The notes under the pieces were generated by a model. The model saw nothing but the letters and a program-made list of their open reading frames with translations. It did not search any database and had not been told where the DNA came from. Shown in pieces: positions 1 to 9,181 of a stretch of 64,000 bases of DNA. The stretch comes from Sphingobium boeckii (GTDB lineage Bacteria; Pseudomonadota; Alphaproteobacteria; Sphingomonadales; Sphingomonadaceae), in assembly GCF_014199215.1 (NCBI RefSeq), contig NZ_JACIJC010000001.1, forward strand, positions 498,001 to 562,000, read 5' to 3'. A program made the translations under genes and the position numbers. How positions within the stretch are numbered: position 1 is the first letter of the stretch; the number at the start of each line of letters is the position of its first letter.

Positions 1-953
1 AGATCGGCGACCACGGCCGAAGCGGTGGGGCCATCGCCCGCGCCCGCGCCCTGGAAGAACAGGCGCCCCACGAAATTGCCTTCCGCCACCACGGCGTTGA
101 GCGATCCGGTCACATGCGCCAGCGGATGGCTCATCGGCACCAGGCAGGGATGCACGCGCTGGAACAGCCCGGCCTCGCCTTCCTCTGCCAGCCCGACGAG
201 GCGGACGCGAAAGCCCAGCGCCTGCGCTTCGGAAATGTCGGCGGCGATCACATTGCGGATACCCGTCGTCGCCACGCCATCGAAGGTGAGCGCGCTGCCG
301 AAGGACAGGCTGGCGAGGATGGAGAGCTTGTGCGCCGCGTCCACGCCGTCGATATCGAAACTGGGATCGGATTCGGCATAGCCCAGCGCCTGCGCCTCAC
401 CCAGCACCTCGGTGAAATCGCGGCCGTCCTTCTCCATAGTGGTCAGGATATAATTGCAGGTGCCGTTCAGGATGCCGTAGACGCGCGTGATCTCGTTCGC
501 CGCGGCACCCTCGCGAATGCCCTTGATCACCGGGATGCCCCCGGCCACCGCGGCTTCGAACTTCAGCGGAATATCCTGCGCATCGGCCACTTGGGCCAGG
601 CTGAGGCCATGATGCGCGATCATCGCCTTGTTCGCGGTGATGAAAGCCTTGCCCGCGCCCAGAGTCTTGCGGGCGAGTGTGAGTGCGGGGCCGTCCGATC
701 CGCCGATCAGCTCGACCACGGCGTCCACGCCTTCGATCTCCGCCAGCGCGGTCATGTCGTCCACCCATTGGAAGCGCGTGATATCCACCCCGCGATCCTT
801 GTTGCGGTCCCGCGCGGAGACGGCGACGATCTCGATCGGCCGGCCGGCGCGGCGCTCGATCAGCGCGCGATTGGCGTCCAGCAGACGGATCACGCCGCCG
901 CCTACCGTGCCCAGTCCTGCGAGCGCGACCTTGAGCGGCTCAGCCATCTTCAT
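1..953 (-). CDS. hom: Homoserine dehydrogenase, 3' end cut by window edge
   Basis: This gene encodes homoserine dehydrogenase, which reduces aspartate semialdehyde to homoserine on the way to threonine and methionine. About 317 codons are present; the reading frame runs off the left edge without a stop. The N-terminus carries the nucleotide-binding motif GLGTVGGG (residues 13-20). Around residue 190 the substrate-domain motif YAESDPSFDIDG is followed by DAAHKLSIL, which is typical of the family. The C-terminal ACT domain, if present, lies outside. Two in-frame ATGs (953 and 947) are possible starts; GGGGA directly precedes 953. A strong hairpin lies only 14 nt upstream. Confidence 0.95.
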   Translation of the reverse strand, partial: MKMAEPLKVALAGLGTVGGGVIRLLDANRALIERRAGRPIEIVAVSARDRNKDRGVDITRFQWVDDMTALAEIEGVDAVVELIGGSDGPALTLARKTLGAGKAFITANKAMIAHHGLSLAQVADAQDIPLKFEAAVAGGIPVIKGIREGAAANEITRVYGILNGTCNYILTTMEKDGRDFTEVLGEAQALGYAESDPSFDIDGVDAAHKLSILASLSFGSALTFDGVATTGIRNVIAADISEAQALGFRVRLVGLAEEGEAGLFQRVHPCLVPMSHPLAHVTGSLNAVVAEGNFVGRLFFQGAGAGDGPTASAVVAD

Positions 954-967
954 TCCCCGGATAGTAA

Positions 968-1003
968 CAAGGCCCGTCTCCTAGTCACAGGAGGCGGGCC
1001 TTG
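968..1003 (-). terminator. 14-bp hairpin between the DUF3597 gene and hom
   Basis: Positions 968-981 pair with 990-1003 in a 14-bp stem (one G-T wobble) around an 8-nt loop. It follows the DUF3597 gene on the same strand and is followed on that strand by TTGTTACT, so it could end that transcript. Only 14 nt then remain before the hom start, so any hom promoter must lie upstream of or inside the hairpin. It may therefore also be part of the hom leader. I saw no known riboswitch fold. Confidence 0.6.
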
Positions 1004-1043
1004 CCAAGGGCGGAAGCGGATATTTCCGCTCCCGAGGGGGCTC

Positions 1044-1424
1044 TCAATCTTTCAGGTCGGCCGGAACCACGCCGCCATTGTGCGCGAGTTCGCTCATCAC
1101 CTGCTTGTGCAGCCAGATGTTCATCGTCGCGCTGTCATTCTTGTCGCCGGTATAGCCAAGCTCGGTGGCCAGTTCCTTGCGGTTTTCCAGGCTGGAATCG
1201 AGATCGAGCAGCTTCATCAGATCCACGATCGAGGTGCGCCAGTTCAGATCCTTGCCCGCCGCCTTTTCGCTCAGCACGGCTTCCACGTCCACCGGCGGCA
1301 GATCGACCGGGGCCGATGGCGCGGGCGTGGCGATCTGGGGGATCGCCGCCGGCGCGGCGGTCTGCGTCACGGGTTCGGGCTTCTTGCCGAAAATCGCGTC
1401 CTTGATCTTGCCGAAAATGCTCAT
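1044..1424 (-). CDS. DUF3597 domain protein
   Basis: A 126-residue protein starting MSIFGKIKDAIFGKK. A short amphipathic N-terminus is followed by an Ala/Pro-rich linker (residues about 18-45). A conserved C-terminal domain follows (about 46-126), containing LNWRTSIVDLMKLL and ATMNIWLHKQVM, which matches the DUF3597 family. That family resembles LysM-associated or peptidoglycan-related small proteins, but its function is unknown. There is no signal peptide. The gene precedes hom on the same strand, separated by a 14-bp hairpin. The family call is from recognised sequence; no role is inferred. Confidence 0.8.
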   Translation of the reverse strand: MSIFGKIKDAIFGKKPEPVTQTAAPAAIPQIATPAPSAPVDLPPVDVEAVLSEKAAGKDLNWRTSIVDLMKLLDLDSSLENRKELATELGYTGDKNDSATMNIWLHKQVMSELAHNGGVVPADLKD

Positions 1425-1565
1425 CCGCCGTCTCCTGTGCTATACATGCAGCCAAACTATCAGGCCTGTCATCTCAAACCCATTGACCCGGCCAAGGTTT
1501 CACCCTTGTTTACATTGTGACGCGGCAAAGGCCGGCGCGAACCTGGAGAGAGAGGATAGCCGATC

Positions 1566-1775
1566 ATGGCATGGGACGATGACGACCCCGCGACTCGCAG
1601 TCGCCCGAAGGAAGAGATTCTGATCGGGCTGGATATCGACGCAGACGATGCCGATGATGGTCTGGAAGGCTATGATCCCAGCCAGCGCGCGGAAATCCTG
1701 GAGGCCACCGCCAAAGGGCCGGTCCGCGGCGATGTGCAGATCGGGCTCGTGCCGGACCGGATGAACTGGGACTGA
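1566..1775 (+). CDS. Small acidic hypothetical protein
   Basis: A 69-residue acidic protein rich in Asp and Glu, starting MAWDDDDPATRSRPKEEI. GGAGAGAGAGG ends about 10 nt upstream of the ATG and can act as ribosome-binding site. The sequence has no membrane segment and no motif I recognise. It lies divergent from the DUF3597 gene and 77 bp before rarD on the same strand. Its balanced composition and good ribosome-binding site make it a likely real gene, but the function is unknown. Confidence 0.55.
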   Translation: MAWDDDDPATRSRPKEEILIGLDIDADDADDGLEGYDPSQRAEILEATAKGPVRGDVQIGLVPDRMNWD

Positions 1776-1852
1776 TCCGGACAATCCATTCTTGGGGCTT
1801 TGAGAGCAAGCGCCGGGTCGATTCCGGCCGCAATGCCGTCTAGGGCCGCGGC

Positions 1853-3735
<1,883 letters not shown>

Positions 3736-3765
3736 TCAGCGCAAGCCGCGGGCTGGCGCGCGCCG

Positions 3766-3832
3766 GTTTACCCTTCACCGGTCATTCTCGCGAAAGCGGG
3801 GCTTCAGCGTCTTCTTCAGTGACCGGGTAAAC
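3766..3832. repeat. Nested inverted repeat between GH88/105 and pip genes
   Basis: GTTTACCC (3766-3773) is repeated inverted as GGGTAAAC at 3825-3832, and GGTCA just inside the left arm matches TGACC just inside the right one. Between them lies TCATTCTCGCGAAAGCGGGG, which resembles half of the TCATTCCCGC family seen at 32918 and 34643. The element sits downstream of the GH88/105 gene and upstream of pip on the minus strand. It may act as a terminator or mRNA-stabilising structure. Confidence 0.5.
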
Positions 3833-3850
3833 GCACGATGCGTTGGACAC

Positions 3851-5092
3851 TCATGGCGCAACGAGATCGGCGACGGCCGCCGCTGCGAGCAGATAGGCAC
3901 CGGTGGCATAGATCTGCGCGCTCTCCGCGCTGGCCTTGCCGGGGCGGTCACCAGCGGGTTGAACCCAGCCAAGCCCGCCATCCGGCTGAATTGCCCTTGA
4001 GAGCGCGGACCAGCCCCGCATCACGATGGGCGCATATTCGGATTGCGGCAATGCGCCCTGTCGGATGCCCTCGGCAAGCGCGTAAGTGATCAAAGCCGTC
4101 CCGCTGCTTTCCGGCTGCATGGCGTCGGTATCGATCAGCGATGAAGACCAATAGCCATCCGGGCGCTGGAGTTCTGCCAGCCGACCGGCGAGTTCGCGAA
4201 GATGCGCTATGAGCGGACCGCGTTCGCGATCGTCCTTTGGCAAGGCATTGAGCATCCGCACGATTCCCGCGATCGCCCAGCCGTTTCCGCGGCTCCAGAA
4301 AATCTTCCGATCGCGTTCGTCGCGTTCGGTGAAAAATCGACTATCCCGGAAATACAGGCGATCGGCTGGATCATAGAGAAACCCGGACGTGGCATGGAAT
4401 TCCGCCAGGGCATAGTCGCGGTAGCGCGGATCCCCCGTCGCGCGCGCCAGTTCCAGCCATGTCGCGGGTGCCATGAACAGGGCATCCGCCCAGCACCAGC
4501 GCTTCAGGCATTCCGCCCGTGGCGTGTTGCGCTGTCCTTCGGGGCCAAGGACCAGCGACAGGTGAACCCGCGGCGGCGCGGCCAATATCTGGTCGAAGCG
4601 CGCTTGCAGCGGCGCGCGCGCCTTATCGCCGCTGCCATGCGCCGCGGCCCACAGCCAAGTCGAACCGATCAGATGATCGTCGGCATTGTAGGGGCGATCC
4701 CCCAGTTTCCATTTCAGTGTGCGGCCTTGGGCCAGAACGGCCTCCCGCGCCCATGGATCGCCGCTGCGGTCTGCCAGCGCCGTCATGCCAAGCCAGAAGG
4801 TGGCTTGATGCCATGAAGTCGGGTTCTCGGCGCGTTCGGCATTGAAGAACGCCAATGCTATTGTGTCGGCTTCGGCCGACGTTGGCACCATGGGTTGAAA
4901 TTTGAGCTTCGTCAGTTGATCGAGTTGCCGATGCGCCAGCTTGCGGGCGGCGTTCAGCACCGCCGCTCGATCGGGCGTCATTGACTGGGCTTCGCCAGGG
5001 GGCTGTGTTGCCTGTCCAAAGGCGACCGTGGTTGCCATGGCCCCAACGCTGGCAGCGATGGCCATCGCAATCCTGATCCACGCCATCTTCAA
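3851..5092 (-). CDS. Glycoside hydrolase family 88/105 protein, exported
   Basis: A 413-residue protein with an N-terminal signal peptide (about residues 1-26, ending near VAFGQA). The rest looks like an (alpha/alpha)6 barrel of the GH88/GH105 superfamily, which removes unsaturated uronic acids from oligosaccharides made by polysaccharide lyases. Recognisable stretches are FFTERDERDRKIFWSRGNGW followed by AIAGIVRMLNALP, then RPDGYWSSSLID and ESSGTALITYALAEGI. No lyase or sugar transporter is next to it, so the polysaccharide cannot be named. The gene is divergent from a VOC-family gene. Confidence 0.8.
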   Translation of the reverse strand: MKMAWIRIAMAIAASVGAMATTVAFGQATQPPGEAQSMTPDRAAVLNAARKLAHRQLDQLTKLKFQPMVPTSAEADTIALAFFNAERAENPTSWHQATFWLGMTALADRSGDPWAREAVLAQGRTLKWKLGDRPYNADDHLIGSTWLWAAAHGSGDKARAPLQARFDQILAAPPRVHLSLVLGPEGQRNTPRAECLKRWCWADALFMAPATWLELARATGDPRYRDYALAEFHATSGFLYDPADRLYFRDSRFFTERDERDRKIFWSRGNGWAIAGIVRMLNALPKDDRERGPLIAHLRELAGRLAELQRPDGYWSSSLIDTDAMQPESSGTALITYALAEGIRQGALPQSEYAPIVMRGWSALSRAIQPDGGLGWVQPAGDRPGKASAESAQIYATGAYLLAAAAVADLVAP

Positions 5093-5200
5093 TTATTCGT
5101 TTCCTCAAGCCGATCTGGCGGGCATTGCTGGGATTCAATAAACCCAATCGATCAGTTGGCTATAGCTGAAACTGCTGCATCGGTATCGGAGATACGGAAG

Positions 5201-5713
5201 ATGATGAACTGTAATCGCGTGTTGGCAATTGCGCTTACCGGATTTTACATGCTGGCGGCATCCGAATTGGCCGCGCAAGAGCCAGCCGCCGCGCCGCCGC
5301 AGACATCTCAGGTCGCGCTGGATATGATGGGGACTGGCCTGCGGGTTGCCGATCTCACCCAATCCCTGCGGTTCTTTCGCGACGGCCTGGGTATGCGGGA
5401 GGTCACTCGCTTTTCGACCAAAGACTTCGACGAAGTGGTGCTGGGCTTTGGCGACGGTTCCAATGCGCCACCGATCTTTCTCCTCCAGTCTCGCGACAGC
5501 AAGGCCAAGGCGGTGCGCCGTCCGATCGTGAAAGGTGACAAGATCATTCTAGCCGTCGCCGATATTTCCCCAATGGCCGCCAGACTTGCAGCCATGGGCT
5601 ATGCCCCGGAGCCGATTTCGCGTGACGCAAAAAGCGGCGTTCAGCAGATTTTCGTGGCAGACCCGGATGGCCATCGTTTCGAAATTGTCCAACGCGCGCC
5701 GATGCAGCGTTGA
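5201..5713 (+). CDS. VOC (glyoxalase/dioxygenase fold) protein with signal peptide
   Basis: A 170-residue protein. The N-terminus from ATG 5201 (MMNCNRVLAIALTGFYML) reads as a signal peptide ending near ASELAAQ, so I take this start rather than a TTG at 5156. The mature part has a vicinal-oxygen-chelate fold: DMMGTGLRVADLTQSLRFF at its start and QQIFVADPDGHRFEIVQ at its end are classic VOC strand motifs. The reaction is unknown. An exported VOC protein is less common than a cytoplasmic one. It is divergent from the exported GH88/105 enzyme. Confidence 0.8.
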   Translation: MMNCNRVLAIALTGFYMLAASELAAQEPAAAPPQTSQVALDMMGTGLRVADLTQSLRFFRDGLGMREVTRFSTKDFDEVVLGFGDGSNAPPIFLLQSRDSKAKAVRRPIVKGDKIILAVADISPMAARLAAMGYAPEPISRDAKSGVQQIFVADPDGHRFEIVQRAPMQR

Positions 5714-5938
5714 TCTGGGCGGCTGATTCCCGGCTGTCCTACAGCGACATGATCGTGATACCCTTTCATCATGTCGTTTATTTCGATGGGTGTCGCGGGA
5801 TGCACGCGGCGGGCTTTCAGCATTTCGATGGCCGTGCGCTGCGCTTCTTCCCCTCAACGACGATCGAACACGGTTCAACGCAAAATAGCGGTGCCAGGAC
5901 GGTGTGAACCTGGTCCACCCGCAGTGGACATCCTTGCC
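5714..5938. other. Convergent intergenic region with a short coding-like stretch
   Basis: This 225-bp gap separates the ends of the VOC gene and the KgtP-like gene. On the minus strand, about 5848-5720 reads without a stop, containing TAIEMLKARRVHPATP and EINDMMKGYHDHVAVG, which looks more like protein than chance. No convincing start is visible, a TGA lies just upstream, and the frame continues into the VOC gene. It may be a gene remnant. No terminator hairpin was found. Confidence 0.25.
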
Positions 5939-7222
5939 CTAATCTTCGGCGATCAAACTTGTTTTCTTCGTATCTGGCAGCATCAAAATCCCCACCGTCG
6001 CCACCGCCAGAATCCCGGTGACATACCAGTAGAATACGCTCTCCATGCCCGCATTCTTGAACCACAGGGCGACATATTCCGCGCTCCCGCCAAACAGCGC
6101 ATTGCCCACGGCATAGGGCAGCGCCACGCCCAGCGTGCGGATATGCACGGGAAACAGCTCGGCTTTCACCAGACCGCTGATCGATGTGTAGGCCGAAAGG
6201 ATCATCAACAGCCCGATGATCAGCGCAAAGGCGGCGAGCGGCGTCGCCGCGCCCGCAATCAGTGTATAGCCCGGCACGGTGGTGATCATCGCGCCCAGGC
6301 CGAAGGCGATCAGCATCGGCTTGCGCCCGAACCGGTCGGAGAGATAGCCGAACAGCGGCTGCGCCAGCATGTAGACGAACAGCGCGGCGGTCATCACCTG
6401 CGTCGCCACCTGCCGGTCGAAGCCGGTGGTGTTGACCAGGAATTTCTGCATGTAGGTGGTATAGGCGTAGAAGGCGAGGCTGCCGCCTGCGGTGATGGCC
6501 GCCACGATCGCGAACTCGCGCGGATGCTCCTTCAGAAGCCGGAGCGCGCCCGATCGGTTGCGCTGTTCCGCGCTCATCGCCTCGAACGAGGCCGTCTCCG
6601 CCAGCTTGCGGCGCAGCACATAGACCAGCAGCGCAAGCACTGCGCCCAGCGCGAAGGGGATGCGCCAGCCCCAGGCTTCCAGTTCGGCCTCGTCGAGAAA
6701 CATCTGGAGCACCAGCACCACGCCGAGCGCGCACAATTGCCCCCCGACCAGAGTGACATATTGAAAGCTCGCCCAGAAGCCGCGCCGCTCGCGCGTCGCC
6801 ATTTCGGAGAGATAGGTGGCGCTCGCGCCATATTCCCCGCCCACGCTCAAGCCTTGCAGCAGCCGCGCGATCACCAGGATTGCGGGGGCGAGCGCGCCCG
6901 CCTGCGCATGAGTGGGGGCGGCCGCGATCATCAGCGATCCAGCGAACATCAGGCCCACGGAGAGAGCGAGGCCCGCCTTGCGCCCATGCCGATCCCCATA
7001 GATGCCCATGATCCAAGCGCCGATCGGCCGCATCAGAAAGCCGACGGCGAAGATCGCCGCCGTGCTCAAAAGCTGTGCGGTGGGGTCATCCTTGGGGAAG
7101 AAAACGGGCGCGAAATAGATGGAAAGCGCGGCATAGGCATAGAAATCATACCATTCGACGAGATTGCCGGCGGAGCCGCCGATGATCGATTTCAGGCGCT
7201 TCGCATTCAATGGCATCTTCAT
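5939..7222 (-). CDS. MHS-family MFS transporter, alpha-ketoglutarate permease type
   Basis: A 427-residue inner-membrane protein with about twelve membrane segments. It belongs to the metabolite:H+ symporter branch of the major facilitator superfamily. GGSAGNLVEWYDFYAYAALS at the N-terminus, then DRHGRKAGL, RLLQGLSVGGEYGAS and LSDRFGRKPML are the family signatures, closest to KgtP dicarboxylate carriers. The ATG at 7222 (MKMPLNAKRL) is chosen because upstream in-frame sequence is Arg-rich and overlaps the divergent lipoprotein gene. A second ATG lies two codons in. The substrate is inferred from family only. Confidence 0.88.
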   Translation of the reverse strand: MKMPLNAKRLKSIIGGSAGNLVEWYDFYAYAALSIYFAPVFFPKDDPTAQLLSTAAIFAVGFLMRPIGAWIMGIYGDRHGRKAGLALSVGLMFAGSLMIAAAPTHAQAGALAPAILVIARLLQGLSVGGEYGASATYLSEMATRERRGFWASFQYVTLVGGQLCALGVVLVLQMFLDEAELEAWGWRIPFALGAVLALLVYVLRRKLAETASFEAMSAEQRNRSGALRLLKEHPREFAIVAAITAGGSLAFYAYTTYMQKFLVNTTGFDRQVATQVMTAALFVYMLAQPLFGYLSDRFGRKPMLIAFGLGAMITTVPGYTLIAGAATPLAAFALIIGLLMILSAYTSISGLVKAELFPVHIRTLGVALPYAVGNALFGGSAEYVALWFKNAGMESVFYWYVTGILAVATVGILMLPDTKKTSLIAED

Positions 7223-7347
7223 TCCCGTTCGTTTCGCGATCTTATGGGGGAGCCTAGGGAAACGGGCAAGCGCGTGGGCCGGCGGGGGTGGCGCCTCCGC
7301 CGTGATTGCGGCATCAAGGCACCCCCGATGCGTAGCGTGGAAGTTGG

Positions 7348-7881
7348 ATGATGAAGAAAATTGCCGGTCTGCTCCTGTTGACGCTGATCGCCGCTTGCGC
7401 GCCCTTGCCTCAGGCCGCGCCCGAGCCGGCCGCTCCTCCGCCTGCAGCACCTCCGCCCGCGCCGCGGCCGGCCCCTGCGCTGACGGGGGACTGGACCGAT
7501 TGGCCCGCAGCGCCCGGGGACTGGACCTATCGCGGCGAACCCGCCGGCAGCGTCGCCTCGTTCGGCGCGCCGGGTGCTGCGCCACGGTTCTCGCTGCGAT
7601 GCGACAAGGGCCGCATCCTCCTGCTTCATCCCGGCGTGCTGCCAGCGGGCAAGGCGGCGATGATGACGGTCACGGCGACCGCGGGTGGCGCGGCCTATCC
7701 GGTGCAGAATGTGGCGGGCGGGCTGCCCTATGTCGTCGCCACGCTCACGCCGCGCGACGCCATGCTGGACAAGGTGATTTTCAGCCGCGGCCGCTTCCTC
7801 GTGCAGGTGGAAGGCGCGCCTGGCCTGGTGCTGCCGTCATGGCCGGAAATCGCGCGGGTGGTGGAAGATTGCCGAGGCTGA
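7348..7881 (+). CDS. Lipoprotein of unknown function
   Basis: A 177-residue protein with a lipoprotein signal: MMKKIAGLLLLTLIAAC ends in a lipobox with the acylated Cys at residue 17. A Pro/Ala-rich linker (about 20-48) leads to a domain containing DWTDWPAAPGDWTYR and a second Cys in FSLRCDKGR, paired perhaps with the Cys near the C-terminus (VEDCRG). Sphingomonads carry similar uncharacterised lipoproteins. It should sit in the periplasm, anchored to a membrane. The gene is divergent from the KgtP-like transporter. Confidence 0.75.
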   Translation: MMKKIAGLLLLTLIAACAPLPQAAPEPAAPPPAAPPPAPRPAPALTGDWTDWPAAPGDWTYRGEPAGSVASFGAPGAAPRFSLRCDKGRILLLHPGVLPAGKAAMMTVTATAGGAAYPVQNVAGGLPYVVATLTPRDAMLDKVIFSRGRFLVQVEGAPGLVLPSWPEIARVVEDCRG

Positions 7882-8006
7882 CCCTGGGGCGGCGCGGAGC
7901 CAGAGATTCTGGGCCAGAAAAAAATTTAATACAAGTCTTGCGCGAAGACTCGCGATGATTCACACATACACTTGTGCAAAGCAGCACACGCAATTTCAAC
8001 ATAGCG

Positions 8007-8020
8007 AAAGGAGGTGATCC
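8007..8020 (+). promoter_or_regulatory. Extended Shine-Dalgarno, 14 nt complementary to 16S rRNA 3' tail
   Basis: The 14 bases AAAGGAGGTGATCC at 8007-8020 are the exact complement of the conserved 3' tail of bacterial 16S rRNA, far beyond the usual 4-6 nt. The core GGAGG (8010-8014) ends 7 nt before an ATG at 8022, which is ideal spacing. No other gene start in this window has such a match. I infer unusually strong or specialised ribosome binding by this transcript. Confidence 0.8.
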
Positions 8021-8021
8021 G

Positions 8022-8078
8022 ATGTCTCATGGTTCAGCAATGGGGTCGGTTCAGTTCGTTCGGGGGACGCGCCGCTAA
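8022..8078 (+). CDS. Candidate 18-residue small protein behind an extreme Shine-Dalgarno
   Basis: An 18-codon reading frame encodes MSHGSAMGSVQFVRGTRR followed by TAA. It is too short for normal gene calling, but it begins 7 nt after a full-length Shine-Dalgarno sequence and is followed about 50 nt later by a strong terminator. The unit (leader, ORF, terminator) is therefore roughly 160 nt long and stands alone between a lipoprotein gene and a convergent operon. The peptide is basic at its C-terminus and has no membrane segment. Whether the peptide or the RNA is functional is unknown. Confidence 0.5.
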   Translation: MSHGSAMGSVQFVRGTRR

Positions 8079-8129
8079 AAGCGCGACTTGGTCTCCCGGG
8101 CTGGAACATCCGGCCGCTGACCATGTTAG

Positions 8130-8166
8130 GGGGTTGCCGGGCCATTTGGTCCGGCAGCCTCTTTTC
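8130..8166 (+). terminator. Rho-independent terminator of the small ORF unit
   Basis: Positions 8130-8143 pair with 8148-8161 in a 14-bp stem with G-T wobbles, around a 4-nt ATTT loop, followed by CTTTTCAT. A smaller GC hairpin (GGCTGG/CCGGCC, about 8100-8116) precedes it. This is the best stem-plus-T-run terminator on the plus strand here and marks the end of the 18-codon unit. Confidence 0.8.
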
Positions 8167-8271
8167 ATGTTGCGGTCATCTTTGCGAAAGCAGGGAGTTC
8201 GAGTCTTTTATCGCTGTCCTACACGGCGTTGATCTGCTTGATGGCAAGCGGCGCCTTGAAATGACGGACGT

Positions 8272-8685
8272 TCAGCCCGCCGCGGCATAGCGCCGCGCAA
8301 ATCGGGCCTGCCACAGCATCAGCAAGGGCACCACGCCCAGTTCCATGCACAGCCCCAGCAGGTGACCGCGTGACGGTGCGCCGACCTCGACCAGAGACCA
8401 GGCGCGCGCCAGCCCGCCGGTCATCACCATGAAGCTCAGTAGCCGGAACCGCGGCCCGCTGATTTCGATCCGCGGCACGCAACTCGCAAAGGCCAGGCCC
8501 AGCGCCAGGAAGATGCCCGAAACATAGCGGAAATGGCTGTCCAGATCGGTGGGCGGATGCGGACCGACGCCATGCAGCCAGCCAGGCCCTTCGATCACGC
8601 TCATCCCGCCCGTCATCAGCGGCACGATGCAGGCGAGTGCCACGATCAATTGCAGCAGGCGGCGTTCGGCCGCGAGCCCGGTCAT
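8272..8685 (-). CDS. DUF4345 membrane protein
   Basis: A 137-residue membrane protein starting MTGLAAERRLLQLIVALACI. Four hydrophobic segments are visible. GPGWLHGVGPHPPTDLDSHF followed by RYVSGIFLALGLAF matches the DUF4345 family of small four-helix proteins of unknown function. The ATG at 8685 overlaps the stop of the upstream DUF2721 gene (ATGA), so the pair is translationally coupled and probably works in the same setting. The longer in-frame upstream extension overlaps that gene completely and is rejected. Confidence 0.8.
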   Translation of the reverse strand: MTGLAAERRLLQLIVALACIVPLMTGGMSVIEGPGWLHGVGPHPPTDLDSHFRYVSGIFLALGLAFASCVPRIEISGPRFRLLSFMVMTGGLARAWSLVEVGAPSRGHLLGLCMELGVVPLLMLWQARFARRYAAAG

Positions 8686-9140
8686 TTGCGCTTGCCGAGC
8701 AGATCCCGGCTGGTCCGGATGGCGTGCAGCCCCAGCCGGATCTCGATGAGAAACAGGAACAGCGCCATCACGAGCAGGCCCATCGCGATGATGAACACGA
8801 TGGCCACGGCATTGCCGATATGGAAATGTCCCAGCTCGGCGACGAACAGCAGTCCGACGACCGAGCAGACTGCCACCGCGCTGGCCACGATCATGAAGAT
8901 GGAGGCGTTCACGATCGTCATCCGCCGGTTGAGCAGGCGCAATTCCCATTCATAGCGCTCCCGCGCCGAATCCGTGCTTTCGGGATGAAGCAATTCCAGC
9001 GTGCGGGCGCGGTCTACGACACGGGCGAGGCGGCTTGCCATCACGTTGAGCAGCGCCCCGATCCCGGTCAGCAGGAAGACGGGTGCGACCGCGAACTGGA
9101 TCGTCTGGGCGATGGTCGTAACGGCGGCGGCCTCGGTCAT
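8682..9140 (-). CDS. DUF2721 membrane protein
   Basis: A 152-residue protein with three hydrophobic segments: one near the N-terminus (IQFAVAPVFLLTGIGALLNV) and two in the second half. They are separated by a charged region containing RLARVVDRARTLE and ERYEWELRLLNRRM. This is the DUF2721 pattern; the function is unknown. It is the first gene of a two-gene unit with the DUF4345 gene, to which it is joined by a 4-bp overlap. Confidence 0.82.
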   Translation of the reverse strand: MTEAAAVTTIAQTIQFAVAPVFLLTGIGALLNVMASRLARVVDRARTLELLHPESTDSARERYEWELRLLNRRMTIVNASIFMIVASAVAVCSVVGLLFVAELGHFHIGNAVAIVFIIAMGLLVMALFLFLIEIRLGLHAIRTSRDLLGKRK

Positions 9141-9181
9141 CTCCCTTGATTGGAGAATGCCGGGATGGCGGTCAAGCGCCC

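Noticed and set aside
954-1043. SAM-type riboswitch before hom
   Set aside because: The conserved SAM-II pseudoknot sequences are absent; only simple hairpins are seen.
114-1520. A 468-codon plus-strand frame opposite hom and the DUF3597 gene
   Set aside because: Both minus-strand genes carry strong family motifs; the plus frame has none and crosses the intergenic hairpin.
5771-7351. A 526-codon plus-strand frame opposite the KgtP-like transporter
   Set aside because: The product is an Arg/His/Gln-rich shadow of a clear MFS gene on the other strand.
8007-8020. A possible 16S rRNA 3'-end remnant on the minus strand
   Set aside because: Only the 14-nt tail matches. The neighbouring minus-strand sequence has no resemblance to helix 45 or the rest of 16S rRNA, so the match is read as a Shine-Dalgarno on the plus strand.
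8191-8210. tRNA-like GTTCGAGTC box
   Set aside because: There is no acceptor stem, anticodon arm or CCA context; it lies in a decayed repeat fragment.
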